Origin: Microbacterium pseudoresistens
GTDB lineage: Bacteria; Actinomycetota; Actinomycetes; Actinomycetales; Microbacteriaceae
Assembly (NCBI RefSeq): GCF_013409745.1
Contig: NZ_JACCBH010000001.1
Coordinates: 2,480,001 to 2,544,000 of the forward strand
Direction: 5' to 3'
DNA length: 64,000 nt
Shown: piece after piece, positions 1 to 9,934 of the stretch
How positions within the stretch are numbered: position 1 is the first letter of the stretch
How the letters are laid out: each line of letters begins with the position of its first letter
The notes under the pieces: model-generated
Databases searched by the model: none
The model's input: only the letters and a program-made list of their open reading frames with translations
What the model was told of the DNA's origin: nothing
Translations under genes and position numbers: made by a program

Positions 1-2
1 CG

Positions 3-1148
3 GAGAAGCAGGCCGGTTCCTGGGAGGAGCTGCCCGAGGACATCCGCGAGACCTATGAGCGCCTCGGCATCCCCGAGGCCGAGCGCCAGCGCCTCGTCGC
101 CGGCGTCGCCGCGCAGTACGAGTCGGAGGTCGTGTACCACCAGATCCGCGAGGACCTCGAGGCTCAGGGCGTCATCTTCATGGACACCGACACGGCGCTG
201 CGCGAGCACCCCGAGTTCTTCGAGGAGTACTTCGGCACCGTGATCCCCGCAGGCGACAACAAGTTCGCCGCGCTGAACACGGCCGTGTGGTCGGGCGGCT
301 CGTTCGTGTACGTACCCAAGGGCGTGCACGTGGAGATCCCGCTGCAGGCGTACTTCCGCATCAACACCGAGAACATGGGCCAGTTCGAGCGGACCCTGAT
401 CATCGCCGACGAAGACAGCTATGTGCACTACATCGAAGGCTGCACGGCGCCGATCTACAAGTCGGACTCGCTGCACTCGGCCGTGGTCGAGATCATCGTG
501 AAGAAGAACGCCCGCGTGCGCTACACGACGATCCAGAACTGGTCGAACAACGTCTACAACCTCGTCACCAAGCGCGCCGTCGCCCACGAGGGCGCGACGA
601 TGGAGTGGGTCGACGGCAACATCGGCTCCAAGGTGACGATGAAGTACCCGTCGATCTACCTGATGGGCGAGCACGCCAAGGGCGAGACGCTGTCCGTCGC
701 CTTCGCCGGCCCCGGCCAGCATCAGGACGCCGGCGCGAAGATGATCCACATGGCGCCGTACACGCAGTCCTCGATCGTCTCCAAATCGATCGCCCGCGGC
801 GGTGGCCGCGCCGGCTACCGCGGCGAGGTCCGCGTGGATCCTGCCGCGCATCACTCGGCCAACTCCGTGGTCTGCGATGCCCTGCTCGTCGACACCCAGT
901 CGCGTTCCGACACGTATCCGGCGATCGACATCCGCGTGGACGATGTGCAGCTGGGCCACGAGGCCACGGTCTCGAAGGTCAGCGAGGAGCAGCTCTTCTA
1001 CCTCATGTCGCGCGGTCTCGAGGAGACCGAGGCCATGGCGATGATCGTGCGCGGCTTCATCGAGCCGATCGCACGCGAGCTGCCCATGGAGTACGCGATG
1101 GAACTGAACAAGCTCATCGAGATGGGCATGGAAGGATCGGTCGGCTAG
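3..1148 (+). CDS. sufB: Fe-S cluster assembly scaffold SufB (5' end outside window)
   Basis: SufB is the scaffold subunit of the cytosolic SufBCD complex, which builds Fe-S clusters. The frame is open from the window edge, so about 90-100 N-terminal residues of the usual ~470 are missing and 381 are visible. The C-terminal part has the SufB/SufD signature [18 protein letters not shown] followed by a short helical tail. The TAG stop abuts the sufD start with no spacer, which fits one transcript and translational coupling. SufB rather than SufD is called because the core beta-helix is long and well conserved and the partner gene downstream is clearly SufD. Confidence 0.96.
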   Translation, partial: EKQAGSWEELPEDIRETYERLGIPEAERQRLVAGVAAQYESEVVYHQIREDLEAQGVIFMDTDTALREHPEFFEEYFGTVIPAGDNKFAALNTAVWSGGSFVYVPKGVHVEIPLQAYFRINTENMGQFERTLIIADEDSYVHYIEGCTAPIYKSDSLHSAVVEIIVKKNARVRYTTIQNWSNNVYNLVTKRAVAHEGATMEWVDGNIGSKVTMKYPSIYLMGEHAKGETLSVAFAGPGQHQDAGAKMIHMAPYTQSSIVSKSIARGGGRAGYRGEVRVDPAAHHSANSVVCDALLVDTQSRSDTYPAIDIRVDDVQLGHEATVSKVSEEQLFYLMSRGLEETEAMAMIVRGFIEPIARELPMEYAMELNKLIEMGMEGSVG

Positions 1149-2354
1149 ATGACCGCCGCGACGACGGCGCCGGAGACGGCGCAGAACACGCATGCCCACG
1201 TGGACCCCGCAGCGCAGGTGACCGACGCCTTCGTGCCGGTGCAGACCCGCTCCGAGCGTCCGCACTCGTTCGATCCGGCCGATTTCGGTGCGCCGACCGG
1301 CCTCGAGGTCAACTGGAAGCACACCCCGGTGGCCGCGCTCACGCCGCTGTTCGACGTGGCCGGCGCCTCGAAGGGCGTCACGGTCGAGATCAGCGACGAG
1401 TCGTTCGTGCGCGCCGGTCTCGGCAGCGCCGACGCGCCGCGCGGCGAGTTCTTCCGCCCGGAGGACGTGATCGCGGCCGTGGCCTGGCAGGGCACGTCCG
1501 AGGCGCTGCACCTCGCGATCCCCGCCGGTGAGGAGGTCGCGGAGCCCATCGTCCTCTCGATGACCGGACAGGGAGCCGACCAGCGCGCGGATGCGCACCT
1601 CGTGATCGAGGCGGGTTCGAACAGTTCCGCGACCGTGCTGCTGCGTCATCACGGCGCGGCGCAGTTCGCCGAGAACGTCGAGATCCTCGTCCGCGACGGC
1701 GCCAAGCTCACGGTCATCTCCGTGCAGCAATGGGACGACGAGGCCGTGCACGCCGCGTCGCACCAGGCGACGGTCGGCCGCGACGCCGCCCTCACTCACA
1801 TCGTCGTCAGCTTCGGCGGCGGTGTCGTGCGGGTGAACCCCAGCGTCGAGCTCACCGGCGCCGGCGCCGAAGGGCGACTGTACGGCCTCACCTACGCCGA
1901 TTCCGGCCAGCATCTGGAAAGCCAGGTCTTCCTGCACCACAAGGGCCCGCACACCACGGGCGACGTGCTCTACAAGGGAGCCCTCCAGGGCGAGAAGGCC
2001 CACAGCGTGTGGATCGGCGACGTGCTGATCGGCCAGGACGCCACCGGCACCGACTCCTACGAGGCCAACCGCAACCTGGTGCTCACCGAGGGCGCGCGCG
2101 CCGACTCGATCCCGAACCTCGAGATCGAGACCGGCGACATCCTCGGCGCAGGCCACGCCAGCGCGACGGGTCGTTTCGACGACGAGCAGCTGTTCTATCT
2201 GCAGGCGCGCGGTATCGACGAGGAGCAGGCGCGGCGCCTGGTCGTACTGGGCTTCCTCAGCGACATCGTGCAGCGCATCCGCATCCCCTCGCTGCAGGAG
2301 GAGCTGCTGGCCGCGATCGAGGTGGAGCTGGCTGCCACCGAGGCGGCGGCATGA
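1149..2354 (+). CDS. sufD: Fe-S cluster assembly protein SufD
   Basis: This 401-residue protein is the SufB paralogue that heterodimerises with SufB and binds the ATPase SufC. The family-defining C-terminal segment is GAGHASATGRFDDEQLFYL, which contains the conserved histidine, followed by a helical tail. The N-terminal ~100 residues are variable, as usual for the family. The ATG directly follows the sufB stop. The gene end overlaps the next start as ATGA, so the operon continues without a gap. Confidence 0.95.
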   Translation: MTAATTAPETAQNTHAHVDPAAQVTDAFVPVQTRSERPHSFDPADFGAPTGLEVNWKHTPVAALTPLFDVAGASKGVTVEISDESFVRAGLGSADAPRGEFFRPEDVIAAVAWQGTSEALHLAIPAGEEVAEPIVLSMTGQGADQRADAHLVIEAGSNSSATVLLRHHGAAQFAENVEILVRDGAKLTVISVQQWDDEAVHAASHQATVGRDAALTHIVVSFGGGVVRVNPSVELTGAGAEGRLYGLTYADSGQHLESQVFLHHKGPHTTGDVLYKGALQGEKAHSVWIGDVLIGQDATGTDSYEANRNLVLTEGARADSIPNLEIETGDILGAGHASATGRFDDEQLFYLQARGIDEEQARRLVVLGFLSDIVQRIRIPSLQEELLAAIEVELAATEAAA

Positions 2355-2686
2355 CCGCGCAACGGGCCTGCGCCGTCAGCGAGCTGGAGCAGGACACGCC
2401 GCTGCGGGTCGTGCTCGACGGCGTGCCGATCGCAGTCGTGCTCGACTCCGACGGCGAGATCCACGCCATCGGCGACACCTGCACGCACGGCGACATCTCG
2501 CTGTCCGAGGGCTTCGTCGAAGGCAAGACGCTGGAGTGCTGGGCCCACGGCTCGGCGTTCTCGCTCGACACCGGCAAGCCGCTGAACCTGCCCGCCTACG
2601 AACCGGTGCCGGTCTACGTCGTCCAGATCGACGGCGACGACCTCCTCATCGATCCCCAACTCACGAAGGACGTGCCGGTGGCCTGA
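2351..2686 (+). CDS. Rieske-type [2Fe-2S] ferredoxin in the suf operon
   Basis: A 111-residue cytosolic Rieske ferredoxin of the bacterial non-heme type. The cluster ligands are C44-T-H46 and C63-W-A-H66, the classical C-x-H...C-x2-H arrangement. The chosen ATG overlaps the sufD stop by 4 bp; a longer open frame upstream is only a shadow of sufD. In actinobacterial suf operons such a protein often sits between sufD and sufC. It probably donates electrons to assembly or acts as a cluster carrier; that role is inferred from context. It has no oxygenase domain, so it is not itself a dioxygenase. Confidence 0.92.
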   Translation: MTAQRACAVSELEQDTPLRVVLDGVPIAVVLDSDGEIHAIGDTCTHGDISLSEGFVEGKTLECWAHGSAFSLDTGKPLNLPAYEPVPVYVVQIDGDDLLIDPQLTKDVPVA

Positions 2687-2737
2687 GAGCCCGGCACCCG
2701 TGACGATCATCCGAACCCCCTGACGAAGGAACAATTC

Positions 2738-3508
<771 letters not shown>

Positions 3509-3517
3509 GGTGAGGGC

Positions 3518-3847
3518 ATGACCGCGACGCTCACCGAGGAGAAGTACGAGGAGGTCACCGAGGCTCTCAAGGACGTCATGGACCCGGAGCTCGGGATCAA
3601 CGTCGTCGACCTCGGCCTCATCTACGACCTCGCCTGGGATGACGAGAACGATGCCCTCGTCATCCATATGACGCTCACCAGCGCGGGCTGCCCGCTCACC
3701 GACGTGCTCGAGGAGCAGACCGCGCAGGCACTGGACAGCGTCGTGGACCGCTTCCGCATCAACTGGGTGTGGATGCCGCCGTGGGGCCCGGAGCGGATCA
3801 CGGACGACGGACGCGACATGATGCGCGCTCTCGGTTTCGCCATCTGA
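3518..3847 (+). CDS. DUF59/MIP18-family Fe-S assembly protein (SufT-like)
   Basis: A 109-residue protein of the DUF59 (PaaD/MIP18/SufT) family, small factors that help mature Fe-S proteins. It begins after a short linker with MDPELGINVVDLGLIYDL and carries the conserved cysteine in SAGCPLTDVLEEQ. It starts 9 bp after sufC and is the last gene of the suf run. In many actinobacteria sufS and sufU separate sufC from this gene; both are missing here. The family assignment is firm; the exact step is not known from sequence. Confidence 0.9.
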   Translation: MTATLTEEKYEEVTEALKDVMDPELGINVVDLGLIYDLAWDDENDALVIHMTLTSAGCPLTDVLEEQTAQALDSVVDRFRINWVWMPPWGPERITDDGRDMMRALGFAI

Positions 3848-3933
3848 GCACGCCTTTCCGCGCGTAGCGTGTCCGCTGCACGGATGCCCTCTTCTGAGGC
3901 ACCGGGGCCTCTGCGCATCGGTAGGCTCGGAGG

Positions 3934-5097
3934 GTGACAGCAACGCCCCTCCGCGCCCTCCCCGTCGATCAGCTCCGCCAGCGCTCCAGCACGAAGTGGC
4001 GCACCTACCCGGAGGACGTGCTTCCCCTCTTCGTCGCGGAGACGGACTTCCCTCTCGCCGATCCGATCACGGCCCGCCTGCGCACCGCGGTCGAGCTCGG
4101 CGACACCGGTTATACGCCGCCGGACCCTGGCATCAAAGCCGCGTTCGCGGCGTATGCCGGGCGGCGCTGGGGATGGAGCGTCGACCCGAAGCGGGTGCGT
4201 TCGACCTGCGACGTGATGATGGGGGTCGTGGAGATCCTCCGTGCTGCGCTGCGCCCGGGGGACCGGGTGATCGTCACCCCGCCGGTGTACCCGCCGTTCT
4301 ACGACTGCGTCGAAGAGGCCGGGGCGGTCATCGAGCGAGTGCCGCTCCTGGGCGGTGTGGAGAGCGGCTGGGAGCTCGACCTCGCCGGGATCGAGGCGGC
4401 CTTGAGAGGCGGTGCTCGCGCCGTCCTACTGTGCAATCCGCATAATCCGACGGGCACGGTGCACACGCAGGACTCCCTGGCGCGCCTGGCCGAGCTCGCC
4501 GCCGAGCATGGCGCGATCGTCGTGAGTGACGAGATCCACGGGCCGCTCGTGCAGCCGGGCGTCGACTACACGCCGTTCCTCACCGCCTCGCCGGCGGCGG
4601 CCGAGGTCGGCTACGCGGTGACGAGTGCGAGCAAGGCGTACAACCTCGCCGGACTCAAGTGCGCGGTGATGGTCACGGCGGGCGACGGGCCCGCCGCCAT
4701 CGTGCGCGGCCTGCCCGACGAGGTGGAGTGGCGCACGGGTCTCTTCGGTGCGATGGCCGGGGTCGCCGCATGGGACGAAGCCTCGGACGGCTGGCTCGAA
4801 TCGCTTCTCGCCGCGCTGGATGAGAACCGCCGGCTGCTCGCCGACCTCCTGGCGGAGGCGATCCCCGCGGCCCGATACCGGATGCCGGAGGCGGGCTATC
4901 TCGCGTGGGTGGACCTGCGCGGACTGGGCTGGGGGGACGACCCGGCGGGTCGCGTGCTCAAGGAGGCGCGCGTCGCGGTGAACCGCGGCCCGACGTTCGG
5001 CACCGAGGGGGCGGGGCATATCCGCATCAACCTCGGCTGCGCGCCGGAGGTCCTCCGGGAGGCGGTGACGCGGATCGCGGCGCTGACCGCGGCGTGA
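3934..5097 (+). CDS. MalY/PatB-family PLP aminotransferase-like C-S lyase
   Basis: A 387-residue fold-type I PLP enzyme. NPHNPTGTVHT is the substrate/PLP-loop motif, DEIHGPLV holds the PLP-ring aspartate, and SASKAYNLAGLK contains the Schiff-base lysine, K234. The EIHG version and overall length are typical of the MalY/PatB group, cystathionine beta-lyases that release homocysteine, pyruvate and ammonia and often act as C-S lyases. GTG is chosen as the start at 3934. It overlaps the downstream transporter start (GTGA). An aminotransferase function cannot be excluded. Its place right after a suf operon lacking sufS is noted as a finding. Confidence 0.85.
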   Translation: MTATPLRALPVDQLRQRSSTKWRTYPEDVLPLFVAETDFPLADPITARLRTAVELGDTGYTPPDPGIKAAFAAYAGRRWGWSVDPKRVRSTCDVMMGVVEILRAALRPGDRVIVTPPVYPPFYDCVEEAGAVIERVPLLGGVESGWELDLAGIEAALRGGARAVLLCNPHNPTGTVHTQDSLARLAELAAEHGAIVVSDEIHGPLVQPGVDYTPFLTASPAAAEVGYAVTSASKAYNLAGLKCAVMVTAGDGPAAIVRGLPDEVEWRTGLFGAMAGVAAWDEASDGWLESLLAALDENRRLLADLLAEAIPAARYRMPEAGYLAWVDLRGLGWGDDPAGRVLKEARVAVNRGPTFGTEGAGHIRINLGCAPEVLREAVTRIAALTAA

Positions 5098-6473
5098 CGG
5101 CGCCGGAAGAGGCTCCCGACGCCCTGCGCGAGTCCATCTGGAGCCCGCGCTACCTCGCTGTGACGCTCGGGGCGGTCGCCCTGATCTTCCTCGGTGCGCT
5201 GGAGGCACTGGCGGTGACGACCGTGATGCCCGTCGTCAGCGCCGATCTGGACGGGCAGTCGCTGTACGCGGTGGCGTTCGCGGGAACGCTCGCGACCGGT
5301 GTGGTCGGAATGGTCGCCGTCGGCGCATGGACGGATCGTGCCGCTCCGCGCGCCCCGGTGTACACCGCGACCGCGCTGTTCATCCTGGGACTGCTGATCG
5401 CGGGATTGGCGCAGACGATGCCCGTGCTGCTGGCCGGCCGCCTCGTGCAGGGCCTGGGCGCCGGCGGGCAGACGGTGGCGCTGTACGTGGTCGTCGCACG
5501 GCTGTATCCGCCGCGGATGCACGGCCGCGTCTTCGCGGTCTTCTCGGCCGCCTGGGTGGTGCCCTCCATGGTCGGTCCGGCGCTGGCGGGAGCCGTCACC
5601 GAGCTGCTGGACTGGCGATGGACCTTCCTCGGCGTCGCCGCGCTCGCCATCATCGCCCTCGTGGCCATCATTATCCGGCTGCGAGCCGTCGAGCTCCGCG
5701 CCGGAGACGCCTCGGGCTCCCTCGCCCGCGTGGGGGTGCGGATGCTTCTGGCGGTGGTGGTCGCGGTCGCGGCGATCGTCGTCGGTCTCGCCGTGGAGGC
5801 GCCGGCGGCGTGGCGCTGGCCGGTGGCGGCCTCGGCCGTCGTCGTGCTGGGTCTCGCGGTGCTCCCGCTCCTGCCCCGGGGCACGCTGCGCTCTGTGCGG
5901 GGGTTGCCCAGCGTCATCCTCATGCGCGCACTCATCGCCGGAGCCTTCTTCGCGGCCGAGGCATACATCCCGTACCTGCTGATGGACGAGTTCTCCTTCT
6001 CGCCCACGTATGCCGGACTCGTGCTGACGGGGTCCGCGCTCTCCTGGTCGTTCGGATCCTGGGTGCAGGGCCAGTGGGGCGAGCGCCTCGGCAGCGTGCG
6101 CTCCTCGGCGATCGGGCTCTCCCTGCTGCTCTCGGCGCTGGCCGTGGTCACGATCGTCGCTCTCGCCGGCGCCTCTCCGCTGCTGGCGATGGCGGGCTGG
6201 GCGCTCGCGGGCGGCGGGATGGGCCTGCTGTATCCGATGCTCAACGTGCTCATGCTCGCGTACTCCACTCCGGCCGATGAGGGCTTCAACTCCTCTGCGC
6301 TCTCGATCGCGGATGCGACGGGCTCGGCTGTGATCATGGCGGTCGCGGGTCTGGTCTTCGGCGCCGCGGCGGCGGGTGCGGGGGCCTTCGCCGCGGTATA
6401 CGTCCTCTCGGGCGTGCTCATCCTCGCCGCGGCTGTGCCCGGCCTCCGACTGGGGCGTCCCGCCGTCGGCTGA
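5094..6473 (+). CDS. MFS transporter, drug-exporter type
   Basis: A 459-residue multi-pass membrane protein of the major facilitator superfamily, with about 14 hydrophobic segments, typical of the DHA2-like exporters. TM1 begins near residue 22 with a stretch ending in ALAVTTVMPVVSADLDG, a pattern common in these exporters. GTG at 5094 overlaps the C-S lyase stop; a longer upstream frame is out of register with that gene and rejected. The two genes are probably co-translated, suggesting export of a product or toxic amino-acid analogue, but no substrate can be read from the sequence. Its last 56 bases overlap the convergent acyltransferase gene. Confidence 0.85.
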   Translation: MTAPEEAPDALRESIWSPRYLAVTLGAVALIFLGALEALAVTTVMPVVSADLDGQSLYAVAFAGTLATGVVGMVAVGAWTDRAAPRAPVYTATALFILGLLIAGLAQTMPVLLAGRLVQGLGAGGQTVALYVVVARLYPPRMHGRVFAVFSAAWVVPSMVGPALAGAVTELLDWRWTFLGVAALAIIALVAIIIRLRAVELRAGDASGSLARVGVRMLLAVVVAVAAIVVGLAVEAPAAWRWPVAASAVVVLGLAVLPLLPRGTLRSVRGLPSVILMRALIAGAFFAAEAYIPYLLMDEFSFSPTYAGLVLTGSALSWSFGSWVQGQWGERLGSVRSSAIGLSLLLSALAVVTIVALAGASPLLAMAGWALAGGGMGLLYPMLNVLMLAYSTPADEGFNSSALSIADATGSAVIMAVAGLVFGAAAAGAGAFAAVYVLSGVLILAAAVPGLRLGRPAVG

Positions 6474-7818
6474 TCCGCACCGCCCGGGCATCTTCCGACC
6501 GGCGGGCAGACCTGCGCAACCGCAGGGCGGCAGCGAAGAGGAGCAGTGCCGCTGCGGCGGTCAACGGGGTCGTCCCCGCCGCCAGCAGCAGCACGACGCC
6601 CAGGATGCCGAGCACGGTCGCGATCGCGGCGCGCGACGCCTCGGTCGTGCCGAGCGGGAGAGCCGTGTGCTCGATGCGCGTCAGCGGGACGGCGAGCAGT
6701 GCGGTGAGCGCGAGGGCGAGGATCAGCCAGGCGGGACGCTCCAGCCACCACGACCCGCTTCCCGGCACGGGAACCGTGATGACGCCCGCCATGCCGAGCA
6801 GAGCGCTGGTGCCCGCCAAGGTCAGCAGCACGGGCATGTGCCAGAGGTAGATGGTCATGGTGCGACGAGTCACGAAGGCGGTGAGAGCCGCCGGCAGCGG
6901 ACGCTCTGCGAGCGCTGCGAGCGGAGGGCGGAGCAGCGACAGGAGGCAGGTGTGCGCCGCGCCGACGAGGAGGAGTGCCGTTGTCGGCGGGTTCAGGTGC
7001 GAGACGAGATCGGCGCTCCAGACGCCCGTGAGGCACAGAACGACAAGCAGCGCCGCCGCCAGCGCTCCCGCGCCGATGCGCACACGGCGAGGCAACGCGT
7101 CGATCCGGCCGTCGGCGAGGAAGAAGCCGAGCTGCTGCAGTGCGAGCCAGACGAAGGCGAGGTTCAGCATGCCCACGGCGCCGAGACCCGTCACGGCGCG
7201 TGCGGCATCCACCGCGACCGCCGCACCGACGAGCACTCCCACGGTGCGCAGGGGCGCTCGCTCGTGCCACCGCACCGCCAGGGGCAGTAGCGCCTGACAG
7301 AGCAGGAAGACCCCGAGGAACCATAGCGGCTGCCCGTATCGGAACCCCGCGACGGCGACGAGTTCTGCGGGAACGCCCGCGAGCAGGAGGCCGCACAGGG
7401 CGATGCCCACGACCGCGACGACCGCCACGGCCGGCCGCAGCAAACGGTGCAGACGCGAGGTGACGAACCAGACGCCGTCCCGTCCGCGTGAGCGTGCAGC
7501 GTCGAAAGCGCGACGGCCCGCGAAGCCCGCGACGACGAAGAAGAGCGGCATCACCTGGAGGGCCCAGCTCAGCGGGACGGCCCACCAGGCGCCCTCGGCG
7601 GCGTTCTCGAACACGGGGCCGTCGGGGGTCAGCGCCACCCCGACCATCAGCGCGTGCAGGGAGACGACGCAGAGCACGCAGAACGCACGGACGAGGTCGA
7701 TCCCGCGATCCCGCGCGGGGTGACCGCTCGTTGTCCGCTCCTCCTCACGTCGCGAGGTCACGGTTGCGGAGCGGGGCGTCGCGGCGATCTGCCGTGGTGT
7801 CGGTGCGATGACGGTCAT
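6418..7818 (-). CDS. Acyltransferase 3 family integral membrane protein
   Basis: A 466-residue membrane protein with about 10-11 hydrophobic helices. The first helix contains GIDLVRAFCVLCVVSLHAL, the OafA/acyltransferase-3 pattern with the catalytic histidine at its end, and a late helix has TIYLWHMPVLL, another family hallmark. Such enzymes O-acylate sugars, lipids or peptidoglycan. The N-terminal ~35 residues are hydrophilic. The ATG at 7818 is preceded on its strand by GAGGAGG. The substrate is unknown. The 3' end runs 56 bp into the convergent MFS gene. Confidence 0.82.
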   Translation of the reverse strand: MTVIAPTPRQIAATPRSATVTSRREEERTTSGHPARDRGIDLVRAFCVLCVVSLHALMVGVALTPDGPVFENAAEGAWWAVPLSWALQVMPLFFVVAGFAGRRAFDAARSRGRDGVWFVTSRLHRLLRPAVAVVAVVGIALCGLLLAGVPAELVAVAGFRYGQPLWFLGVFLLCQALLPLAVRWHERAPLRTVGVLVGAAVAVDAARAVTGLGAVGMLNLAFVWLALQQLGFFLADGRIDALPRRVRIGAGALAAALLVVLCLTGVWSADLVSHLNPPTTALLLVGAAHTCLLSLLRPPLAALAERPLPAALTAFVTRRTMTIYLWHMPVLLTLAGTSALLGMAGVITVPVPGSGSWWLERPAWLILALALTALLAVPLTRIEHTALPLGTTEASRAAIATVLGILGVVLLLAAGTTPLTAAAALLLFAAALRLRRSARRSEDARAVRISRRRDAPVGGRAQPRRG

Positions 7819-7979
7819 GGGCCCTCCTCGGTGGGTTCACCGGAGGTTATGGAGGGGATGGCGGCGCGCGCATCACACCGGGGTCTCGATGCGCCCCGTA
7901 CCCGGGCGGGATATCCGCCGGTTCTCAGCCCGCCCCGCGGGATCGAGCGCACCCGCGGGATGGGGAGGATGCCGGACGC

Positions 7980-8648
7980 TCAGGCGGTTTCGACGAGCCC
8001 GCTGTCGTACGCGAGGATCACCGCGTGGATGCGATCGCGCGCGCCGACCTTGGCGAGCACCTTGCCGACATGGGTCTTGACGGTCTGCTCGGCGATGAAC
8101 AGCGTCGCCGCGATCTCCGCGTTCGACAGGCCGCGGCCGATGAGCACGAGCACCTCCCGCTCGCGCTCGGTGAGGTCGCGGAGCCTTCCGGCGGCTCGCG
8201 AGGCACGGGGCTTCTGCGCGGCGAACTGCGTGATCATCCGGCGCGTCACGCTCGGCGACAGCAGGGCGTCGCCCGCTGCGATCACCCGCACCGCCTGCAC
8301 GAGCTCTTCGGGCAGGGCGTCCTTGAGGAGAAATCCGCTGGCACCGGCCTGCAGCGCGTCGTAAACGTAGTCGTCGAGGTCGAAGGTGGTCAGCATCAGG
8401 ATGCGGGGCACGCGGGCCGCGGGAAATCCGCTGCCCAGGATGCGTCGGGTCGCCTCGATGCCGTCGACCTCGGGCATCCGCACGTCCATGAGCACGACGT
8501 CGGGCTCCAGGCGGGCGGCGAGGCTCACCGCCTGCGCGCCGTCGGAGGCCTGACCGACGACGCGGATGCCCTCCTGCGCGTCCAGGAGTGCGGCGAAGCC
8601 GGCCCGCACCATCGCCTGATCATCGGCGATGAGGACTGTCACGCTCAT
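7980..8648 (-). CDS. NarL/LuxR-type response regulator
   Basis: A 222-residue two-domain response regulator. The receiver has acidic pair D9-D10, phospho-acceptor D55 in LMDVRMPEVDG and the conserved lysine in FLLKDALP. The C-terminal LuxR helix-turn-helix begins LTEREREVLVLIGRGLSNAEIA. It overlaps the upstream sensor kinase gene by 4 bp (8645-8648), so the pair forms one two-component system. Target genes are not evident; the acyltransferase just downstream on the same strand is a possibility only by position. Confidence 0.95.
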   Translation of the reverse strand: MSVTVLIADDQAMVRAGFAALLDAQEGIRVVGQASDGAQAVSLAARLEPDVVLMDVRMPEVDGIEATRRILGSGFPAARVPRILMLTTFDLDDYVYDALQAGASGFLLKDALPEELVQAVRVIAAGDALLSPSVTRRMITQFAAQKPRASRAAGRLRDLTEREREVLVLIGRGLSNAEIAATLFIAEQTVKTHVGKVLAKVGARDRIHAVILAYDSGLVETA

Positions 8649-9934
8649 CCGTCCTCCTCGGAGCCGTCCGGACCGCGGTCATAGGGAAGCACCGCGTTCA
8701 CCGTCCAGCCGCCGCTGTCGTCCGGACCGGTCTCCAGGCTACCGCCGAGCAGGGCCACGCGTTCCCGCATGCCGCGAAGGCCGTGCCCCGCGCCCGTCGA
8801 GGACGGGGCCGTGCCCGCTCCGTTGCGGACCTCGATCCGCACCGCATCCGGATCCCTGACGAGCGATACGCGGACCGGCGCGCCCGGAGCGTGCCGCACC
8901 GCATTGCTCAGCGCCTCCTGCACGATGCGGAAGGCGCTGATCTGCACGGTCTGGGAGATGTCGGAGGCCTTCGCGTCACCGCGCTGCGCCAGCTCGACGT
9001 CGGCGCCGGCCCTGCGCACGGTCTCGACGAGGGCGGGGATGTCGTCGAGCCCCTGCTGCGGGGCGAGCTCGGCGGCCTGGTCCTCCGTGCGGAGCACGCC
9101 GAGCAGGCGCCTCATCTCGACCAGCGCGGTGCGCGCCGTGCCCGCGATGTCGTCGAACTCGGCGATCGCCGCGGGGGAGAGGCCCTCGACCCGATAGCGG
9201 GCGGTGGATGCCTGCACCTGGATGAGCGACATGCTGTGCGCGACGATGTCGTGCAGGTCGCGGGCGATGCGCGAGCGCTCCTCGACCAGCACGCGGCGGG
9301 ACTGCTCCTGCGCGGTGTGCGCACGTTCCCGGGTGAGTTCGTCGCCCAGGCGCAGGCGGCCGGCCAGCAGCACGGCGACGAGGTAGACGCCGCCGATGAC
9401 CGAGGTCGTGACGATGAGCGAATTGCCGCTGGGGATCGACGGCAGCATGATCGCCGCCGTCACGCCTGCGGCGCTGCCGAGACCGAACTGGACGAGCCCG
9501 GGACGCCATCCGTGCCGGAAAGTGATGGCCGCCACCACCACCGCGAAGGCGAGCAGCATCGGCACCGACCACGGCCAGGGGGCGCTCGGAGCCGCGGCGC
9601 GAGAGATCATCAGCGGGATGAGCACCGCGGATGCCGTGAACAGGATGATCGCGAGGTTCGGATGGCGCACCGAGACGAGAGGGGCGACGACGGCGGCCAG
9701 CGCGAGCGCCATCGTCACCGCGACGGGGGAGCCGTAGGCGGTCGTGTGGATCGGCACCAGGACCGAGTACAGCACGACGGCGACGAGGGAGAGGATGAGG
9801 ATCAGCGCATTCGTGCGGCCTCGAGGCAGGATCCGCCGGATCCGGGAGAGTGTGTGCTGGAGTGCCTTCGTCGGCCGTTCCTTCTCCGGCCCCTCCTTTC
9901 GGCTCCGAACCTTCTTCGCCCTCATGCCTGTCAT
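8645..9934 (-). CDS. Sensor histidine kinase, HisKA_3 (NarX/DesK-like) family
   Basis: A 429-residue membrane sensor kinase. Residues ~43-195 hold about five hydrophobic segments with little extracellular sequence, suggesting that it senses within the membrane. The HisKA_3 dimerisation box RIARDLHDIVAHSMS has phospho-acceptor H228. The ATPase has an N-box in FRIVQEALSNAVRHA and a G-box in GHGLRGMRERV. The N terminus is strongly basic. The partner is the response regulator at 7980-8648, with overlapping genes. Its start overlaps the DedA stop (ATGA), so dedA-kinase-regulator look like one operon. The signal is unknown. Confidence 0.94.
   Translation of the reverse strand: MTGMRAKKVRSRKEGPEKERPTKALQHTLSRIRRILPRGRTNALILILSLVAVVLYSVLVPIHTTAYGSPVAVTMALALAAVVAPLVSVRHPNLAIILFTASAVLIPLMISRAAAPSAPWPWSVPMLLAFAVVVAAITFRHGWRPGLVQFGLGSAAGVTAAIMLPSIPSGNSLIVTTSVIGGVYLVAVLLAGRLRLGDELTRERAHTAQEQSRRVLVEERSRIARDLHDIVAHSMSLIQVQASTARYRVEGLSPAAIAEFDDIAGTARTALVEMRRLLGVLRTEDQAAELAPQQGLDDIPALVETVRRAGADVELAQRGDAKASDISQTVQISAFRIVQEALSNAVRHAPGAPVRVSLVRDPDAVRIEVRNGAGTAPSSTGAGHGLRGMRERVALLGGSLETGPDDSGGWTVNAVLPYDRGPDGSEEDG

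Noticed and set aside
287..1531. Long open frame of 414 codons over sufB and sufD
   Set aside because: It is rich in Arg and Gly from reading high-GC genes out of frame, and both underlying genes are clear.
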